Shown one piece after another: positions 27,054 through 36,075 of a stretch of DNA of 64,000 nucleotides. The DNA is from JAIBAC01 sp046331095 (lineage in GTDB: Bacteria; Actinomycetota; Acidimicrobiia; UBA2766). The translations under genes and the position numbers were made by a program. The DNA lies in the NCBI GenBank assembly GCA_046331095.1, contig JAXLRM010000004.1, positions 434,001 to 498,000 on the forward strand, read 5' to 3'. The notes under the pieces were generated by a model, which was not told the DNA's origin, did not search any database, and saw only the letters and a list, made by a program, of their open reading frames with translations. How positions within the stretch are numbered: position 1 is the stretch's first letter; the number at the start of each line of letters is the position of its first letter.

Positions 27054-27099
27054 CGTGGGGACGTGAGGTGGGTTGTGGACCCGTTTCACGTCCCCACGT
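27053..27099. repeat. 47-nt palindromic repeat, single unit
   Basis: Outer arms ACGTGGGGAC and GTCCCCACGT are in the same layout as the other clusters, with inner GGGTTGTGGACCC. It directly overlaps the cimA stop codon (TGA 27051-27053) and is well placed to end cimA transcription. Confidence 0.85.
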
Positions 27100-27100
27100 C

Positions 27101-27166
27101 GGTCTGGGTTACGGTCTGGGGTCGGTCTGGGCTCGGTCTGGGGAGGCTCGCGATGGTTGCTAGGAT
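27101..27166 (+). promoter_or_regulatory. Phased GGTCTGGG repeats and -10 element
   Basis: GGTCTGGG occurs at 27101, 27113, 27124 and 27135, spaced 12, 11 and 11 bp, close to one helical turn. TAGGAT (27161-27166) follows as a TAnnnT -10 candidate, 31 bp before the lipoprotein ATG. The phased repeats could be activator sites; no regulator can be named. Confidence 0.45.
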
Positions 27167-27197
27167 TGCCGCCCCCCGGAACAGTGAAGGATCCTCG

Positions 27198-27680
27198 ATG
27201 CGCACCAAGACCCTCGTGGCCACGGCCCTGAGCGTGCTCGCCGTCCTCGGACTGGGAGCTTGCGGGAGCTCCTCGAAGGACGCCACCAACAACACGACGT
27301 CGACGTCGGAGGCGGAGTCGCCGATCGGTGACAAGCCCGAGAACGAGACGTTCTGCCAGCAGTTCGTGCAGCAGATGCAGAGCGTCGCGACTGCGTCACA
27401 GCAGGGCAATCTCGAGCAGATCTCCGCCACGTTCACCGAGCTGTCCACCGACGCTCCCACCGAGATCCAGCCTCAGTTCGAGACGATCGCGACGGCCCTC
27501 GACATGAGCGCCAACGGCGGTCAGCAGAGCGCGACCGCATCCTCGGACGTGCAGGCAGCGATCGTCAACATCACCACGTACGCGTCCAAGAACTGCCCCA
27601 ACATCGACATGACCGCCCTGGCCGGCCTCGGCGGCGACGCCGCGTCGATGACCACGACCACGATGGCCATGGCCCACTGA
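27198..27680 (+). CDS. Small secreted lipoprotein, unknown function
   Basis: The 160-residue protein has a lipoprotein signal (MRTKTLVATALSVLAVLGLGAC written here as its lipobox LGLGAC, Cys22). Next comes a Ser/Thr-rich linker, then a helical domain with two further cysteines (TFCQQF and KNCPNID) that may pair, and a Thr/Met-rich tail. GAAGGATCC precedes the ATG. It lies downstream of cimA but has its own promoter-like region. Small four-helix lipoproteins of this kind are common in actinobacteria; no function is assigned. Confidence 0.8.
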   Translation: MRTKTLVATALSVLAVLGLGACGSSSKDATNNTTSTSEAESPIGDKPENETFCQQFVQQMQSVATASQQGNLEQISATFTELSTDAPTEIQPQFETIATALDMSANGGQQSATASSDVQAAIVNITTYASKNCPNIDMTALAGLGGDAASMTTTTMAMAH

Positions 27681-27700
27681 GCCACGCCCCTGCGGACCAC

Positions 27701-28762
27701 TCAGGTACGAGCGAGATCCGCGTTCGCCTCCACGACGATTCGCACCGGGTCGTCGCGGCGTGTGCGCAGCATGTCGAGCGCATCCGCCGCCCCTGCCAGC
27801 GGGACGCGGTGCGAGATCACGTCCTCGATCCCGAGACGGCCGTCGCGCTCCATCGCGAGCACCGCGGCCAGGTCCTCGGGGTGGGACGCGAACGTACCGA
27901 CGAGTGAGAGCTGCCACAGCGAGAAGAGCGCGATAGGCAGATCGACGCGGGGAGGTTCGAGGCCGACGCCCAGGGCCACCGCGCGGCCCCCGGGCCGCAA
28001 CGACAGGATCGCCGCCGACAGCGTGGCGGCCGTGCCGACGCACTCGACCGACACGTCGGCGCCGTCGCCGAGGATCGCCCGCACCGCCGACGGCACGTCC
28101 CCGTCGGCGAGGACCGTCTGCGTCGCGCCGAAGGCCCGTGCCCGGTCGAGGGCCTCGGGCACCCGATCCACGGCGATGACCTCCGCTGCACCCAGTTCGG
28201 CGGCGAGCTTGACCGTCATCGAGCCCAGGCCGCCGCAACCGACCACGACAACGCGCTCGCCCTCGCGGAGGCCGGCCCTGCACGTGAGCGCGTGATAGGG
28301 GGTCGCGACGCAGTCGGTGGCGACCGCGGCCGCGGCCAGCGAGACGCCGTCGGGTACGCGCAGGAGGCACGACGTCGGCGCCAGCACGGCTTCGGCGAAT
28401 CCACCGTCCACGTGGAGGCCGACCGCCACCAGGTTCGGGCAGCACATCGGATGGCCCGACCGGCAGACACCGCACTCGCCGCACCCGCCGCCGAGGTGCA
28501 GGGCGACGCGGTCGCCGGGCGCCCACTCGACGACGTCGGGTCCGACCGACTCGACGACACCGGCGGGTTCGTGGCCCAACGTGAGCGGGTAGCCGCCGGG
28601 CACCGGCATGCCCTCGAGGAAGTGCACGTCGGAGCCGCACACGCCGCACACCGCGATGCGCACCACGACCTCGCCGGGTCCCGGCTCCGGGTACGCGACC
28701 TCCTGGAGCTCGACGGCGGCGCCCGGTCCGGGCAGCCGTACGGCCTGCATGGTCCTGTCCAC
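27701..28762 (-). CDS. Zinc-dependent alcohol dehydrogenase (MDR family)
   Basis: This is a 353-residue medium-chain dehydrogenase. The catalytic zinc ligands are Cys in AVCGVCGSD and His-Glu in LGHEPAG. The structural zinc cysteines are in GGCGECGVCRSGHPMCC. The NAD(P)-binding GCGGLGSM motif lies near residue 175, with Asp after the next strand (VDR), which favours NAD+. It could act on alcohols, polyols or threonine-like substrates; the sequence does not decide. It is a single gene, convergent with the lipoprotein gene. Confidence 0.9.
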   Translation of the reverse strand: MDRTMQAVRLPGPGAAVELQEVAYPEPGPGEVVVRIAVCGVCGSDVHFLEGMPVPGGYPLTLGHEPAGVVESVGPDVVEWAPGDRVALHLGGGCGECGVCRSGHPMCCPNLVAVGLHVDGGFAEAVLAPTSCLLRVPDGVSLAAAAVATDCVATPYHALTCRAGLREGERVVVVGCGGLGSMTVKLAAELGAAEVIAVDRVPEALDRARAFGATQTVLADGDVPSAVRAILGDGADVSVECVGTAATLSAAILSLRPGGRAVALGVGLEPPRVDLPIALFSLWQLSLVGTFASHPEDLAAVLAMERDGRLGIEDVISHRVPLAGAADALDMLRTRRDDPVRIVVEANADLART

Positions 28763-28869
28763 GTTCCCCCCTTGTTTCCGGCCACGGAGTCGCGAGCAAT
28801 ATCTTCGCGACCCTCGCGAGCTTCACCAAGTTAGGGCAACGACGCCTCCGGGCTGTTGCAGGACGGCGC

Positions 28870-29127
28870 TCAAGCCTCGTCGACGACGAACAGGTTGCCG
28901 GACTCGCACCAGACCGTGTCGTGCGCGTAGCCGTCGGGCTTGCGGGTCAGTTCGGCGAGCAGGTACCAGCGCCACGGTGGGTCGCCGTGGTCGACGTACT
29001 CGCCGGTGAGGGTGCCGGCGAACTCCTCCCGGCCGGCGAAGTCGGTGCCCGCGACCGCGTGGCCACCGTCGCATTCCGCCCGCTTGCCTGCGAGGGACGG
29101 GTCGGAGCCGTAGTGGACCGGCCGCAC
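28870..29127 (-). CDS. Hypothetical protein, 85 aa
   Basis: The small acidic protein begins VRPVHYGSDPSLAGKRAEC and has two cysteines, several Trp residues (PPWRWYLLAEL) and no membrane segment. The GTG start is 12 bp after the nitronate monooxygenase stop, so it is the third gene of the SDR-NMO operon. It is not recognised. The two Cys and a His (RAECDGGHAV) could bind metal, but this is a guess. Confidence 0.65.
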   Translation of the reverse strand: MRPVHYGSDPSLAGKRAECDGGHAVAGTDFAGREEFAGTLTGEYVDHGDPPWRWYLLAELTRKPDGYAHDTVWCESGNLFVVDEA

Positions 29128-29138
29128 GCTCTGGATCC

Positions 29139-30239
29139 CTAGGAGAGCTCGCCCACGGTCTGCTCGAACGTGTCGAGGGCCTCCTCGACCATGTCGAACA
29201 GGACCTGTCTGGCGGGCTTCATCGAGGTCACGAAGTCGACGCCCTGGCCGGCGGCCTCGGTCATGAGGTCGGGACGGTGGCTGTCGTTGGCGCCCTGGAT
29301 GTAGTCGGAGCTGAGCAGCATCTGGTACGGGGCGGAGAGGACGTCGGGCGCCTCGGGCTTGGACCACTCCTCGGTCCAGGGGCACTTGAGCACGCGCATC
29401 GTCATGCCCGAGATCGTGTTGCTGTAGGTGGTGTCGTCGGCGGTCGCGGCGAGGAGCCGCTCCTTGATGACCATGTCGGCGTCGGACTCGCGGGAAGCGA
29501 GCCATTGCGTACCGGACCAGATCCCCGACGCCCCCAGGCACAGAGCGGCGGCGAGATGGCGCCCGGTAGTGACACCGCCCGCGGCGATGACGGGTGTGTC
29601 CCCGGCGATCGCTGCGACCTGGGGCACGATCGAGAACGTTCCGATCGCCCCCGTGTGGCCTGCGGCGTCGTAGCCCTGGGCGATGATCGCGTCGATGCCG
29701 ACGTCGAGCTGGCGCTGGGCCTGGCGCGGCTTGCCGACGAGGCCGAAGACGAGCATGTCGCGCTCGTGCGCGGCGTCGAGGATGAACGCCGGACTGCCGA
29801 GACCGGAAGCGAGCACGGGCACGCGCTCGTCGAGGAGCACGTCGAGTTGGGCCCGTGCGAGCTCCTGGTTCAGCCCGCCCCACGTGTGCAGGTCGACCTT
29901 GCCCTTGGGGTCGGGGACGTCGTACTTGTCCTTGATCTGCTGCGCGAAGGCGCGATGGGTGTCGGGGATCTCGGCCATGAGGTCGTCGAGGGATCCCGAC
30001 GGCGGCACCGAGGCGGGCAGGACGAGGTCGATGCCGAACTTCTTGCCGTCGACGCGGCTGCGGATCCACTCGATGTCGGCAGCGATGTCCTCGGGGGTGT
30101 GCATGGCCTCGCCGAGGACGGCGAAGCCACCGGCGTTGATCACTGCGACCGCGACGTCCTTGCAGTGGGTGAACGCGATGATCGGGAACTCGATCCCGAG
30201 GAGGTCGCAGAGCTTGGTGTGGAGCGGGTCCTTGGCCAT
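29139..30239 (-). CDS. Nitronate monooxygenase-type flavoprotein
   Basis: This is a 366-residue FMN-binding TIM barrel of the 2-nitropropane dioxygenase group. Visible are CDLLGIEFPIIAF at the start, NAGGFAVLGEAMHTPEDI, the VLASGLGSP region, QGYDAAGHTGAIGTFS with the conserved His, and PVIAAGGVTTGRHLAAAL, which binds the FMN phosphate. Members oxidise alkyl nitronates; others act as enoyl reductases, so the substrate is open. It follows the SDR gene by 16 bp, and the pair may work in degradation of a lipid-like compound. Confidence 0.9.
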   Translation of the reverse strand: MAKDPLHTKLCDLLGIEFPIIAFTHCKDVAVAVINAGGFAVLGEAMHTPEDIAADIEWIRSRVDGKKFGIDLVLPASVPPSGSLDDLMAEIPDTHRAFAQQIKDKYDVPDPKGKVDLHTWGGLNQELARAQLDVLLDERVPVLASGLGSPAFILDAAHERDMLVFGLVGKPRQAQRQLDVGIDAIIAQGYDAAGHTGAIGTFSIVPQVAAIAGDTPVIAAGGVTTGRHLAAALCLGASGIWSGTQWLASRESDADMVIKERLLAATADDTTYSNTISGMTMRVLKCPWTEEWSKPEAPDVLSAPYQMLLSSDYIQGANDSHRPDLMTEAAGQGVDFVTSMKPARQVLFDMVEEALDTFEQTVGELS

Positions 30240-30255
30240 GGTCAGCTCTCCTGTG

Positions 30256-31200
30256 TCACGAACGCTGCTGGAGCCGGGCGGCGCCGATGCCGGGCGCCGC
30301 TACGGCCTCCTCGGCTCCGAGGGCGCCGCCGCTGCCACCGGGGTACACGCCGTAGAGGGCACGTACGGCGTCGGCGAGCTCCTCGGCCTCCCAGAGTCGG
30401 CCGGTACGGGTCCGCGTCCCGACGATCTTCCACCCCTCGAGGCGGTCGCAGCGACCGCCCATCATGTGGAACACCTGACCGGTCACCCAGTGGGCGTCGT
30501 CCGATGCCAGCCAGGCGACGATCGGGCTCACGTTGTCGGGCGCGAGGGGGTCGAAGCCCTCTGGTGCGGGCCCGATCAGGGATTCGCTCATGCGGGTACG
30601 GGCGGCGGGGGCGATCGCGTTGGCGGTCACGCCGTAGCGTGCCATCTCCATCGCCACCACCTGGGTGAACCCGGCGATACCCGCCTTGGCGGCCGCGTAG
30701 TTCGCCTGGCCCGGGTTGCCGAAGAGCCCGCTCTGGGACGTGGTGCAGATGATGCGTCCGGCGCGGGGGCGTTCTGCCTTGGCCTCGCTGCGCCAGTACT
30801 TGCAGGCGTGGTGGGTAGGCGCGAAGTGGCCCTTCAGGTGGACGTTGATGACCGAGTCCCACTCCTCCTCGGTCATGTTGAAGATCGTGCGGTCGCGCAG
30901 GTTGCCGGCGTTGTTGACGAGGACGTCGAGCGCGCCGAAGGTGTCGATCGCCTGCTGGACGAGGGCTTCTGCGTCGGCGAAGTTCGAGCACGAGCCGGTG
31001 TTGGACACGGCATGGCCGCCGGCGTCTGTGATCTCCTTGACCACGTCGTCTGCCGCGCTGCCGGTCCCCTCGCCGTGTACGTCACCGCCGAGGTCGTTCA
31101 CGACGACGTTCGCGCCGTGGTGTGCAAGCAGCAGTGCGTGAGAGCGGCCGAGACCACGGCCGCCGCCGGTCACGATCGCGGTCTTGCCCTCGAGCAGCAT
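30256..31200 (-). CDS. SDR-family oxidoreductase
   Basis: This is a 314-residue short-chain dehydrogenase. The cofactor motif TGGGRGLGRSHA is near residue 10, NNAG near 95, and the catalytic Ser-Tyr-Lys in TTSQSGLFG and YAAAKAG. VVNDLGGDVHGEG after the second strand resembles the 3-hydroxyacyl-CoA dehydrogenase part of peroxisomal multifunctional enzyme, so beta-oxidation is a reasonable guess. The ATG at 31200 is chosen because GGAGGAGG lies just upstream; a longer reading would run through a palindromic operator-like site. It is the first gene of an operon with NMO and the 85-residue protein. Confidence 0.9.
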   Translation of the reverse strand: MLLEGKTAIVTGGGRGLGRSHALLLAHHGANVVVNDLGGDVHGEGTGSAADDVVKEITDAGGHAVSNTGSCSNFADAEALVQQAIDTFGALDVLVNNAGNLRDRTIFNMTEEEWDSVINVHLKGHFAPTHHACKYWRSEAKAERPRAGRIICTTSQSGLFGNPGQANYAAAKAGIAGFTQVVAMEMARYGVTANAIAPAARTRMSESLIGPAPEGFDPLAPDNVSPIVAWLASDDAHWVTGQVFHMMGGRCDRLEGWKIVGTRTRTGRLWEAEELADAVRALYGVYPGGSGGALGAEEAVAAPGIGAARLQQRS

Positions 31201-31234
31201 TGCATCCTCCTCCCGGGGCGACCCCGGACCCGTT

Positions 31235-31265
31235 ACCAAGTGGTGATAGACTACTACCACATGGT
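31235..31265. promoter_or_regulatory. Operator-like palindrome upstream of the SDR operon
   Basis: ACCAAGTGGTGATAG and CTACTACCACATGGT are arranged as an inverted repeat around a central A, with 12 of 15 positions matching. It stands 35 bp upstream of the SDR ATG. Its size and symmetry suit a TetR/FadR-type dimer site. The regulator is not in this window next to it. Confidence 0.5.
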
Positions 31266-31336
31266 GAGGATCTGCTAGCAGCAGGCTGCAAGCGTGCGTC
31301 CTGCTGCGTCCCCACGTCGGGGTGCCGGGACGGCGA

Positions 31337-34309
31337 CTACCAGGAGAGGGCCTCCGCCGCGGGACGGGGTCGAGCGAAGAGGAAGCCCTGACCGGTCGTG
31401 CAGCCGAGGCGCGCGAGGGCGGCCGCCTGCTCGGGGGTCTCGACCCCTTCGGCCGTTACGGCGAGTCCGAGAGCGCGCGCCATCGAGATCACCGCCTCGA
31501 CGATCGCCCAGTTCCCGGCGTCGCCGTCGACGCCGCTCACGAAGCTGCGGTCGATCTTGAGCTGGTCGACGGGGAACTGGCGCAGGTAGCTGAGCGACGA
31601 GTAGCCCGTGCCGAAGTCGTCTACGACCACGCGCACGCCGAGGGAGCGCAGGGACTCGAGCGCCGTCTGGGACCACGCGACGTCCTCCATGATCACGCTC
31701 TCGGTTATCTCGAGCTTGAGACGCCGCGGGTCGATGCCGGCGGTCTCGACGGCAGAGGCGACCACGCGGGGCAGCGCAGGGTCGGCGAGCTGGCGCGCCG
31801 ACAAGTTCACGGCGACCGTGAGGTCGACCCCGGGCCGCTCGTCCTCCCATGCGCGGAGTTGGGCGGTGGCTTCGCGCAGAACCCACGCACCGATCGGGAC
31901 GATCAGTCCGCTGTCCTCGGCGACGGGCACGAAATGCTCCGGGAGCACGAGGCCGTGGTCGGGCCGCTCCCACCGCAACAGCGCCTCGAAGCCGAGCCAG
32001 TGCCCTGACGCGAGATCGACCTCGGGTTGGTAGTGCAGCCTGAGCTCGCCGGTGTCGAGGGCGCGGCGCAGCGCGTTGACCGTGTCGAGGCGCGCGAGGT
32101 TGCCGGCACGCAGGTGGTCGTCGAAGACCTCGGTGCGGGCACGCCCGCGTGCCTTGGCGTGGTACATGGCGGCATCGGCGTCGGCGATGAGCGCGTCGGG
32201 GTCGGTCGCACGCCCGGTCCCGAACGCGATGCCCACACTCGTCGTGAGGACGATCTCACGGTCCCCCACGGTGACCGGCTCGGCGACCTTGTCGGCGATG
32301 CGTCCGGCGATCTCGAGTGCGGCATCCTCGCCCGTGACGCTGTCGCACACGATGACGAACTCGTCGCCGCCGAAGCGGGCGACGGTGTCGTCCGGGCGGA
32401 GCACGTCGGTGAGGCGACGGGCGACCGTCACCAGGAGCTCGTCGCCGGCGGTGTGGCCGAGGCTGTCGTTGACGACCTTGAACTGGTCGACGTCGCAGAA
32501 CATGACGGCGCAGCGGGTGCCGTTGCGCTCGCAACGGGCCAGGGCCTGCTCGATGCGATCGATCAGCAGTGCCCGGTTCGGCAGCCCCGTCAAGTCGTCG
32601 TGAAGGGCGCGGTGACGGGTCTCCTCCTCCGCGCGGCGCCGCCCCACCGCCGCCGCGAGGACGTGTGCGACGTTCTGGAGGAAGTGGAGGTCGTCGGTCG
32701 AGAACCGGCGCGGCTTGCGGGTGTGGACGGCGAGCACCCCGAACGGATTGCCGCGGTCACCGATACGGACGTCGACACCGCTGTCGACGCCCATCTCGTG
32801 CAAGGGACGAGACGCCGGGAACTTCTCTTCCGAGAGCCCGTGCACGACCACGGGCTGGGTGGCCTCGAGCGAGCGGCCGGCCTGGGAGTCGGCGTCGGCG
32901 GTGACGAGGGTACGGCCGAGCCACTCCTGCGGCCAGCCGTAGGCCCAGCGCACGGCGAGGCGGTTCCGGTCCACGAGCAGCTCGAGAACGGCCGCGTACT
33001 CCGTTCCGAGCGTGATCGCAGCGACGCGGGCGGCGGCCGTCATGAGCGAGTCGAGGTCCTCGCCCTCGAGCGCGCGCCGGCCCAGTTCGGCGACCGTCCG
33101 CTGACGCTCGGCCATCCTCGAGAGCTGCCCCTCGTGGTGGCGTTGCGCGGTGACGTCGCGGGCGTTGGCGACGTAGCCGCGCACCGTCGGTTCCGACAGC
33201 AAGTTCGTCACGACGACCTCGAAGAGGCGCTCGCCTGCATCGGCCGAGCGGACGCGGATGTCGAACGGCTGTGCGGCCCCGGAAGTGGGCGCGAGCGCGC
33301 GCATCCGCATCAGCGCTGCGTCGTCGGGATGCACGAGCGTGAGGATCGAGCGCCCGACGAGGTCCTCGAAGCGCCAGCCGAGCAGCCGTGTGATCGACGG
33401 GCTCAGGTACGTGAGCGTCCCGGCCGCGTCGGTGACCATGATCAGGTCCGACGCGTTCTGCACCAGTGACCGGAACCGCGCCTCGCTGTCGACGAGGCGG
33501 GCTTCGAGGGCCTTGGCCTCGCTCACGTCGCGGGCGACGAGCGACACGTACGCCTCGGCGCCACCGGCGTCGAGGTGAACGGTGACGGCGACCGAGGCGG
33601 GAACTACCGCGTCGTCGGAGCGGAACGTGAGCTCGCCGGTCCAAGTGCCGTGCGCGAGGACGTGGGGGAGCACGGCGGCCTCGTACATCCAGCGCGACTC
33701 GTCGACGAGCAGGTCCACGAGCTTGGGCAGGGCGGCGTCGGTGGGGACGGAGAACGCGAGCGCGGCGGCGCCGTTGAGGTAGGTGATCTGACCGTGCGAA
33801 TCGGCGGTGACCACGTAGTCGGTCGTCGTCTCGAGGATCTCGGTCAGGCGCGTGCGCTCGTCGTGGCTCGCCACCTGCGGGGTCACGTCGGCGAGGCTGC
33901 CGACGAAGCCGACCACGACCCCGGGACTGTCGGGGTCGCGCACCGGCGCTGCTCTCCCGTGCACCCACAGGTAGGCGCCGGGACCGCAACGCATCCGGAA
34001 GCGTGCGAAGAACTCGTCGCCCTCCGCGAGCGCCGCGAGGCGTCCGCTCACGTCGACGAGGTCGTCGGGATGGACCCGGTCGAGCCAGCCCGACCGGTGC
34101 GCCCTCTCGCGCGACAGGCCCGTGATCTCGAACCAGCGCGGGTTGGCGTAGAGGAGGCGGCCCCCGGCGTCGGTGTAGAAGATCCCGACCGGCGAAGAAT
34201 CGGTCAGGACCTCGAAACCGATGCCGGACTCGCCGGCCAGGGCGATCGCGGGGCTGGGATGTTGCACCGTGGGAGGAGGGTAGAGGGCCGGCTCCCGAGC
34301 CTCGTGCAT
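31337..34309 (-). CDS. PAS-PAS-PAS-GAF-GGDEF-EAL cyclic-di-GMP protein
   Basis: The 990-residue soluble sensor protein has three PAS domains (roughly 30-150, 155-285, 290-420; the first contains SSPVGIFYTDAGGRLLYANP) and a GAF domain (about 430-570). The GGDEF domain carries an intact RFGGDEFVIV near 645. The EAL domain has GFEALLRW near 772, followed by NLSARQL and DDFGTGYSSLSYL. Both catalytic motifs are intact, so it may both make and degrade c-di-GMP, with the PAS/GAF part sensing a small molecule, light or redox state. There is no membrane segment. The ATG at 34309 is chosen over longer readings because upstream sequence overlaps the divergent gene's leader. Confidence 0.93.
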   Translation of the reverse strand: MHEAREPALYPPPTVQHPSPAIALAGESGIGFEVLTDSSPVGIFYTDAGGRLLYANPRWFEITGLSRERAHRSGWLDRVHPDDLVDVSGRLAALAEGDEFFARFRMRCGPGAYLWVHGRAAPVRDPDSPGVVVGFVGSLADVTPQVASHDERTRLTEILETTTDYVVTADSHGQITYLNGAAALAFSVPTDAALPKLVDLLVDESRWMYEAAVLPHVLAHGTWTGELTFRSDDAVVPASVAVTVHLDAGGAEAYVSLVARDVSEAKALEARLVDSEARFRSLVQNASDLIMVTDAAGTLTYLSPSITRLLGWRFEDLVGRSILTLVHPDDAALMRMRALAPTSGAAQPFDIRVRSADAGERLFEVVVTNLLSEPTVRGYVANARDVTAQRHHEGQLSRMAERQRTVAELGRRALEGEDLDSLMTAAARVAAITLGTEYAAVLELLVDRNRLAVRWAYGWPQEWLGRTLVTADADSQAGRSLEATQPVVVHGLSEEKFPASRPLHEMGVDSGVDVRIGDRGNPFGVLAVHTRKPRRFSTDDLHFLQNVAHVLAAAVGRRRAEEETRHRALHDDLTGLPNRALLIDRIEQALARCERNGTRCAVMFCDVDQFKVVNDSLGHTAGDELLVTVARRLTDVLRPDDTVARFGGDEFVIVCDSVTGEDAALEIAGRIADKVAEPVTVGDREIVLTTSVGIAFGTGRATDPDALIADADAAMYHAKARGRARTEVFDDHLRAGNLARLDTVNALRRALDTGELRLHYQPEVDLASGHWLGFEALLRWERPDHGLVLPEHFVPVAEDSGLIVPIGAWVLREATAQLRAWEDERPGVDLTVAVNLSARQLADPALPRVVASAVETAGIDPRRLKLEITESVIMEDVAWSQTALESLRSLGVRVVVDDFGTGYSSLSYLRQFPVDQLKIDRSFVSGVDGDAGNWAIVEAVISMARALGLAVTAEGVETPEQAAALARLGCTTGQGFLFARPRPAAEALSW

Positions 34310-34373
34310 ACCTGTGCTGGCTAACCTGGCCGCGCAGGGGTCCGGGGACGGACCTCGTAGGGAAGGAACCGCG

Positions 34374-34898
34374 TTGACCACGAAGCCGTACGTGCCGCCC
34401 GACCGCGACACCGAGTACAGGCCCGACCAGCTCCCTCCTGCCAGGCCGTGGTATCCGCACCGGCCCGCGGAGACGTCGGCGGACCCCGACGCCGCCACGT
34501 TCGGCGCCGTCGGTCCCGACATGGGCTACGCGCGCGCTCTCCTCGGCCGGTTCAGGGGCAGGCTCGTTCCGGGTGGATGCAACCGCGACGACCTGCTCGA
34601 GGCCGGCGCTGCCGTAGCGATGCGCCGCGCCACCATCAGCGGCCGGGCGCCCGTCCCCGAGGACCTCGAGGTCGCCTTCCTCCTGCTCGGCGCACTCGAC
34701 GGCGTGCCCGGGGACTGGAGCCGTGCCGGCGCCAAGGTGGCCGAGCACGTCGATGGGGTGCGCTACAAGGCCTCCGGCGCCGCCCGGCTCGCGGCTTCGA
34801 TTCCCGCGGACTGGCTGCTGCGCAAACCGGGCGGTGTCCGCGCCCAGCTCCTCCAGATCGGACCCGACGTCCTCTACGACGCCGTCGCTGGGCACTGA
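34374..34898 (+). CDS. Hypothetical protein, 174 aa
   Basis: It starts with TTG after GGAAGGAA (34361-34368). The first 45 residues are rich in Pro, Arg and Tyr and probably disordered (PYVPPDRDTEYRPDQLPPAR). The rest is mostly helical with Ala, Leu and Arg. There is no signal peptide or membrane segment. It is divergent from the GGDEF-EAL gene and convergent with the next one. It is not recognised. Confidence 0.65.
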   Translation: MTTKPYVPPDRDTEYRPDQLPPARPWYPHRPAETSADPDAATFGAVGPDMGYARALLGRFRGRLVPGGCNRDDLLEAGAAVAMRRATISGRAPVPEDLEVAFLLLGALDGVPGDWSRAGAKVAEHVDGVRYKASGAARLAASIPADWLLRKPGGVRAQLLQIGPDVLYDAVAGH

Positions 34899-34953
34899 CG
34901 GCGTCGCCTCGCGTGCTCGACTCCGACGCGTGCGTGTTCGGTGACGCAGGCGC

Positions 34954-36075
34954 CTACTCGGGCGCGGGGTCGCCACGCCGGGCGAGCAGGCGCAGCTGCG
35001 CTGCCCGCTCCTCGAGACCGAGCCCGTGGAGCCGCGTGGCCGCGTGGTCCAGGTGATCCGCGGCGGCGTGCCGGTGTCCGTCCTCGCGTGCAAGGCAGGC
35101 GCGGACCACATCGCAGAGGACGAGATCGCGTACGAGACCGCGGCTCTCGAAGATGCCGGCGGCGGCCGTGACCGTTTCGTCCGCGGCCGCCGGTCCACGG
35201 CGCCGCGCGACGGCGAAGGCGACATCGCGTTCCCCGCGTGCGACTTCGACGTCACGGCCGTGCTCGACGAGGACCTTCCTTGCAGCAGCCCAGTGCCGCA
35301 GCGCCGCGTCGGGGGCGTCGAGGGTCGCGGACTCGACGTGGGCCTGTTCGGAAAGTGCGACGGCGGCCTCCACACGCAGCCCCGCCTCGAGGAAGCGCGA
35401 CCGTGCGCGACGAAACTGACGCACCGCCGCCACCGGGTCCCCGTCGGCGTGGAGGTCGATGCCCGTCTCGAACGCCGCGTTCGCTTCGACCAGGGCACGG
35501 ACTCCCGCGAGGCTTTCGCGTGTCGCGAGGTCCCCGAGGCCGGCCGCGATCGACGTCACCAGCGCGACACCGTAGTGGGCGCAACTGAAGCGGTCCTCGA
35601 GTCCACCGCCGACGTCGACGAGCATCATCGCCGCTGTCAGGAGGGCGACGTGCTCGGGGTCGTCGCCGCACTGGTCCACGAGACCCTCGACCGCTGCCAC
35701 GATGCGGGGCAGCCATGCGGTCGTTGTCTCCGGTGTCGCCGAGGTGGCGGCACCACGTTCGAGGTGGGCCCGGATGTCCACTCCGAGCCTGCGCCGCCCA
35801 GCCGTGGGCGTCCGCGCACCCGGCGAGGTCCGCGACGCGGCGTCGAACGAGTCCAGGACTGCCGTCACGAGGGCGGCTGCGAGGTCGCCACCCGTGGCGC
35901 CGGTGCGCCGGGCCGCTTCCAGGGTCCGACTCACGAGCTCGCTGACGAGCGCGGAGCCGCGCCCCGCGCCGATGCGTTCGAGGTAGCCCGCGAGCACCTC
36001 GCCGACGTCGGCTTCGCTGTCGGGTGGGGCCACGACCCAGGTGGCTGACTTCGTGCGTGTAACGGACGTTCCCAT
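34954..36075 (-). CDS. Hypothetical helical-repeat protein, 373 aa
   Basis: This is an Ala/Arg/Glu-rich, almost entirely helical protein. The C-terminal half has repeated helix pairs (AFETGIDLHADGDPVAAVRQF, then RRARSRFLEAGLRVEAAVALS, then further pairs) spaced about 35-40 residues, like tetratricopeptide repeats. Such proteins usually act as scaffolds. No enzymatic motif or signal peptide is seen. The ATG is preceded by GAGGAG at 7 nt. It is divergent from the RDD-MprF gene. Confidence 0.7.
   Translation of the reverse strand: MGTSVTRTKSATWVVAPPDSEADVGEVLAGYLERIGAGRGSALVSELVSRTLEAARRTGATGGDLAAALVTAVLDSFDAASRTSPGARTPTAGRRRLGVDIRAHLERGAATSATPETTTAWLPRIVAAVEGLVDQCGDDPEHVALLTAAMMLVDVGGGLEDRFSCAHYGVALVTSIAAGLGDLATRESLAGVRALVEANAAFETGIDLHADGDPVAAVRQFRRARSRFLEAGLRVEAAVALSEQAHVESATLDAPDAALRHWAAARKVLVEHGRDVEVARGERDVAFAVARRRGPAAADETVTAAAGIFESRGLVRDLVLCDVVRACLAREDGHRHAAADHLDHAATRLHGLGLEERAAQLRLLARRGDPAPE

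Noticed and set aside
32757..35498. 913-codon minus-strand frame overlapping the GGDEF-EAL gene
   Set aside because: Shadow frame with Arg/Ser-rich residues; the true frame has PAS, GAF, GGDEF and EAL motifs in order.
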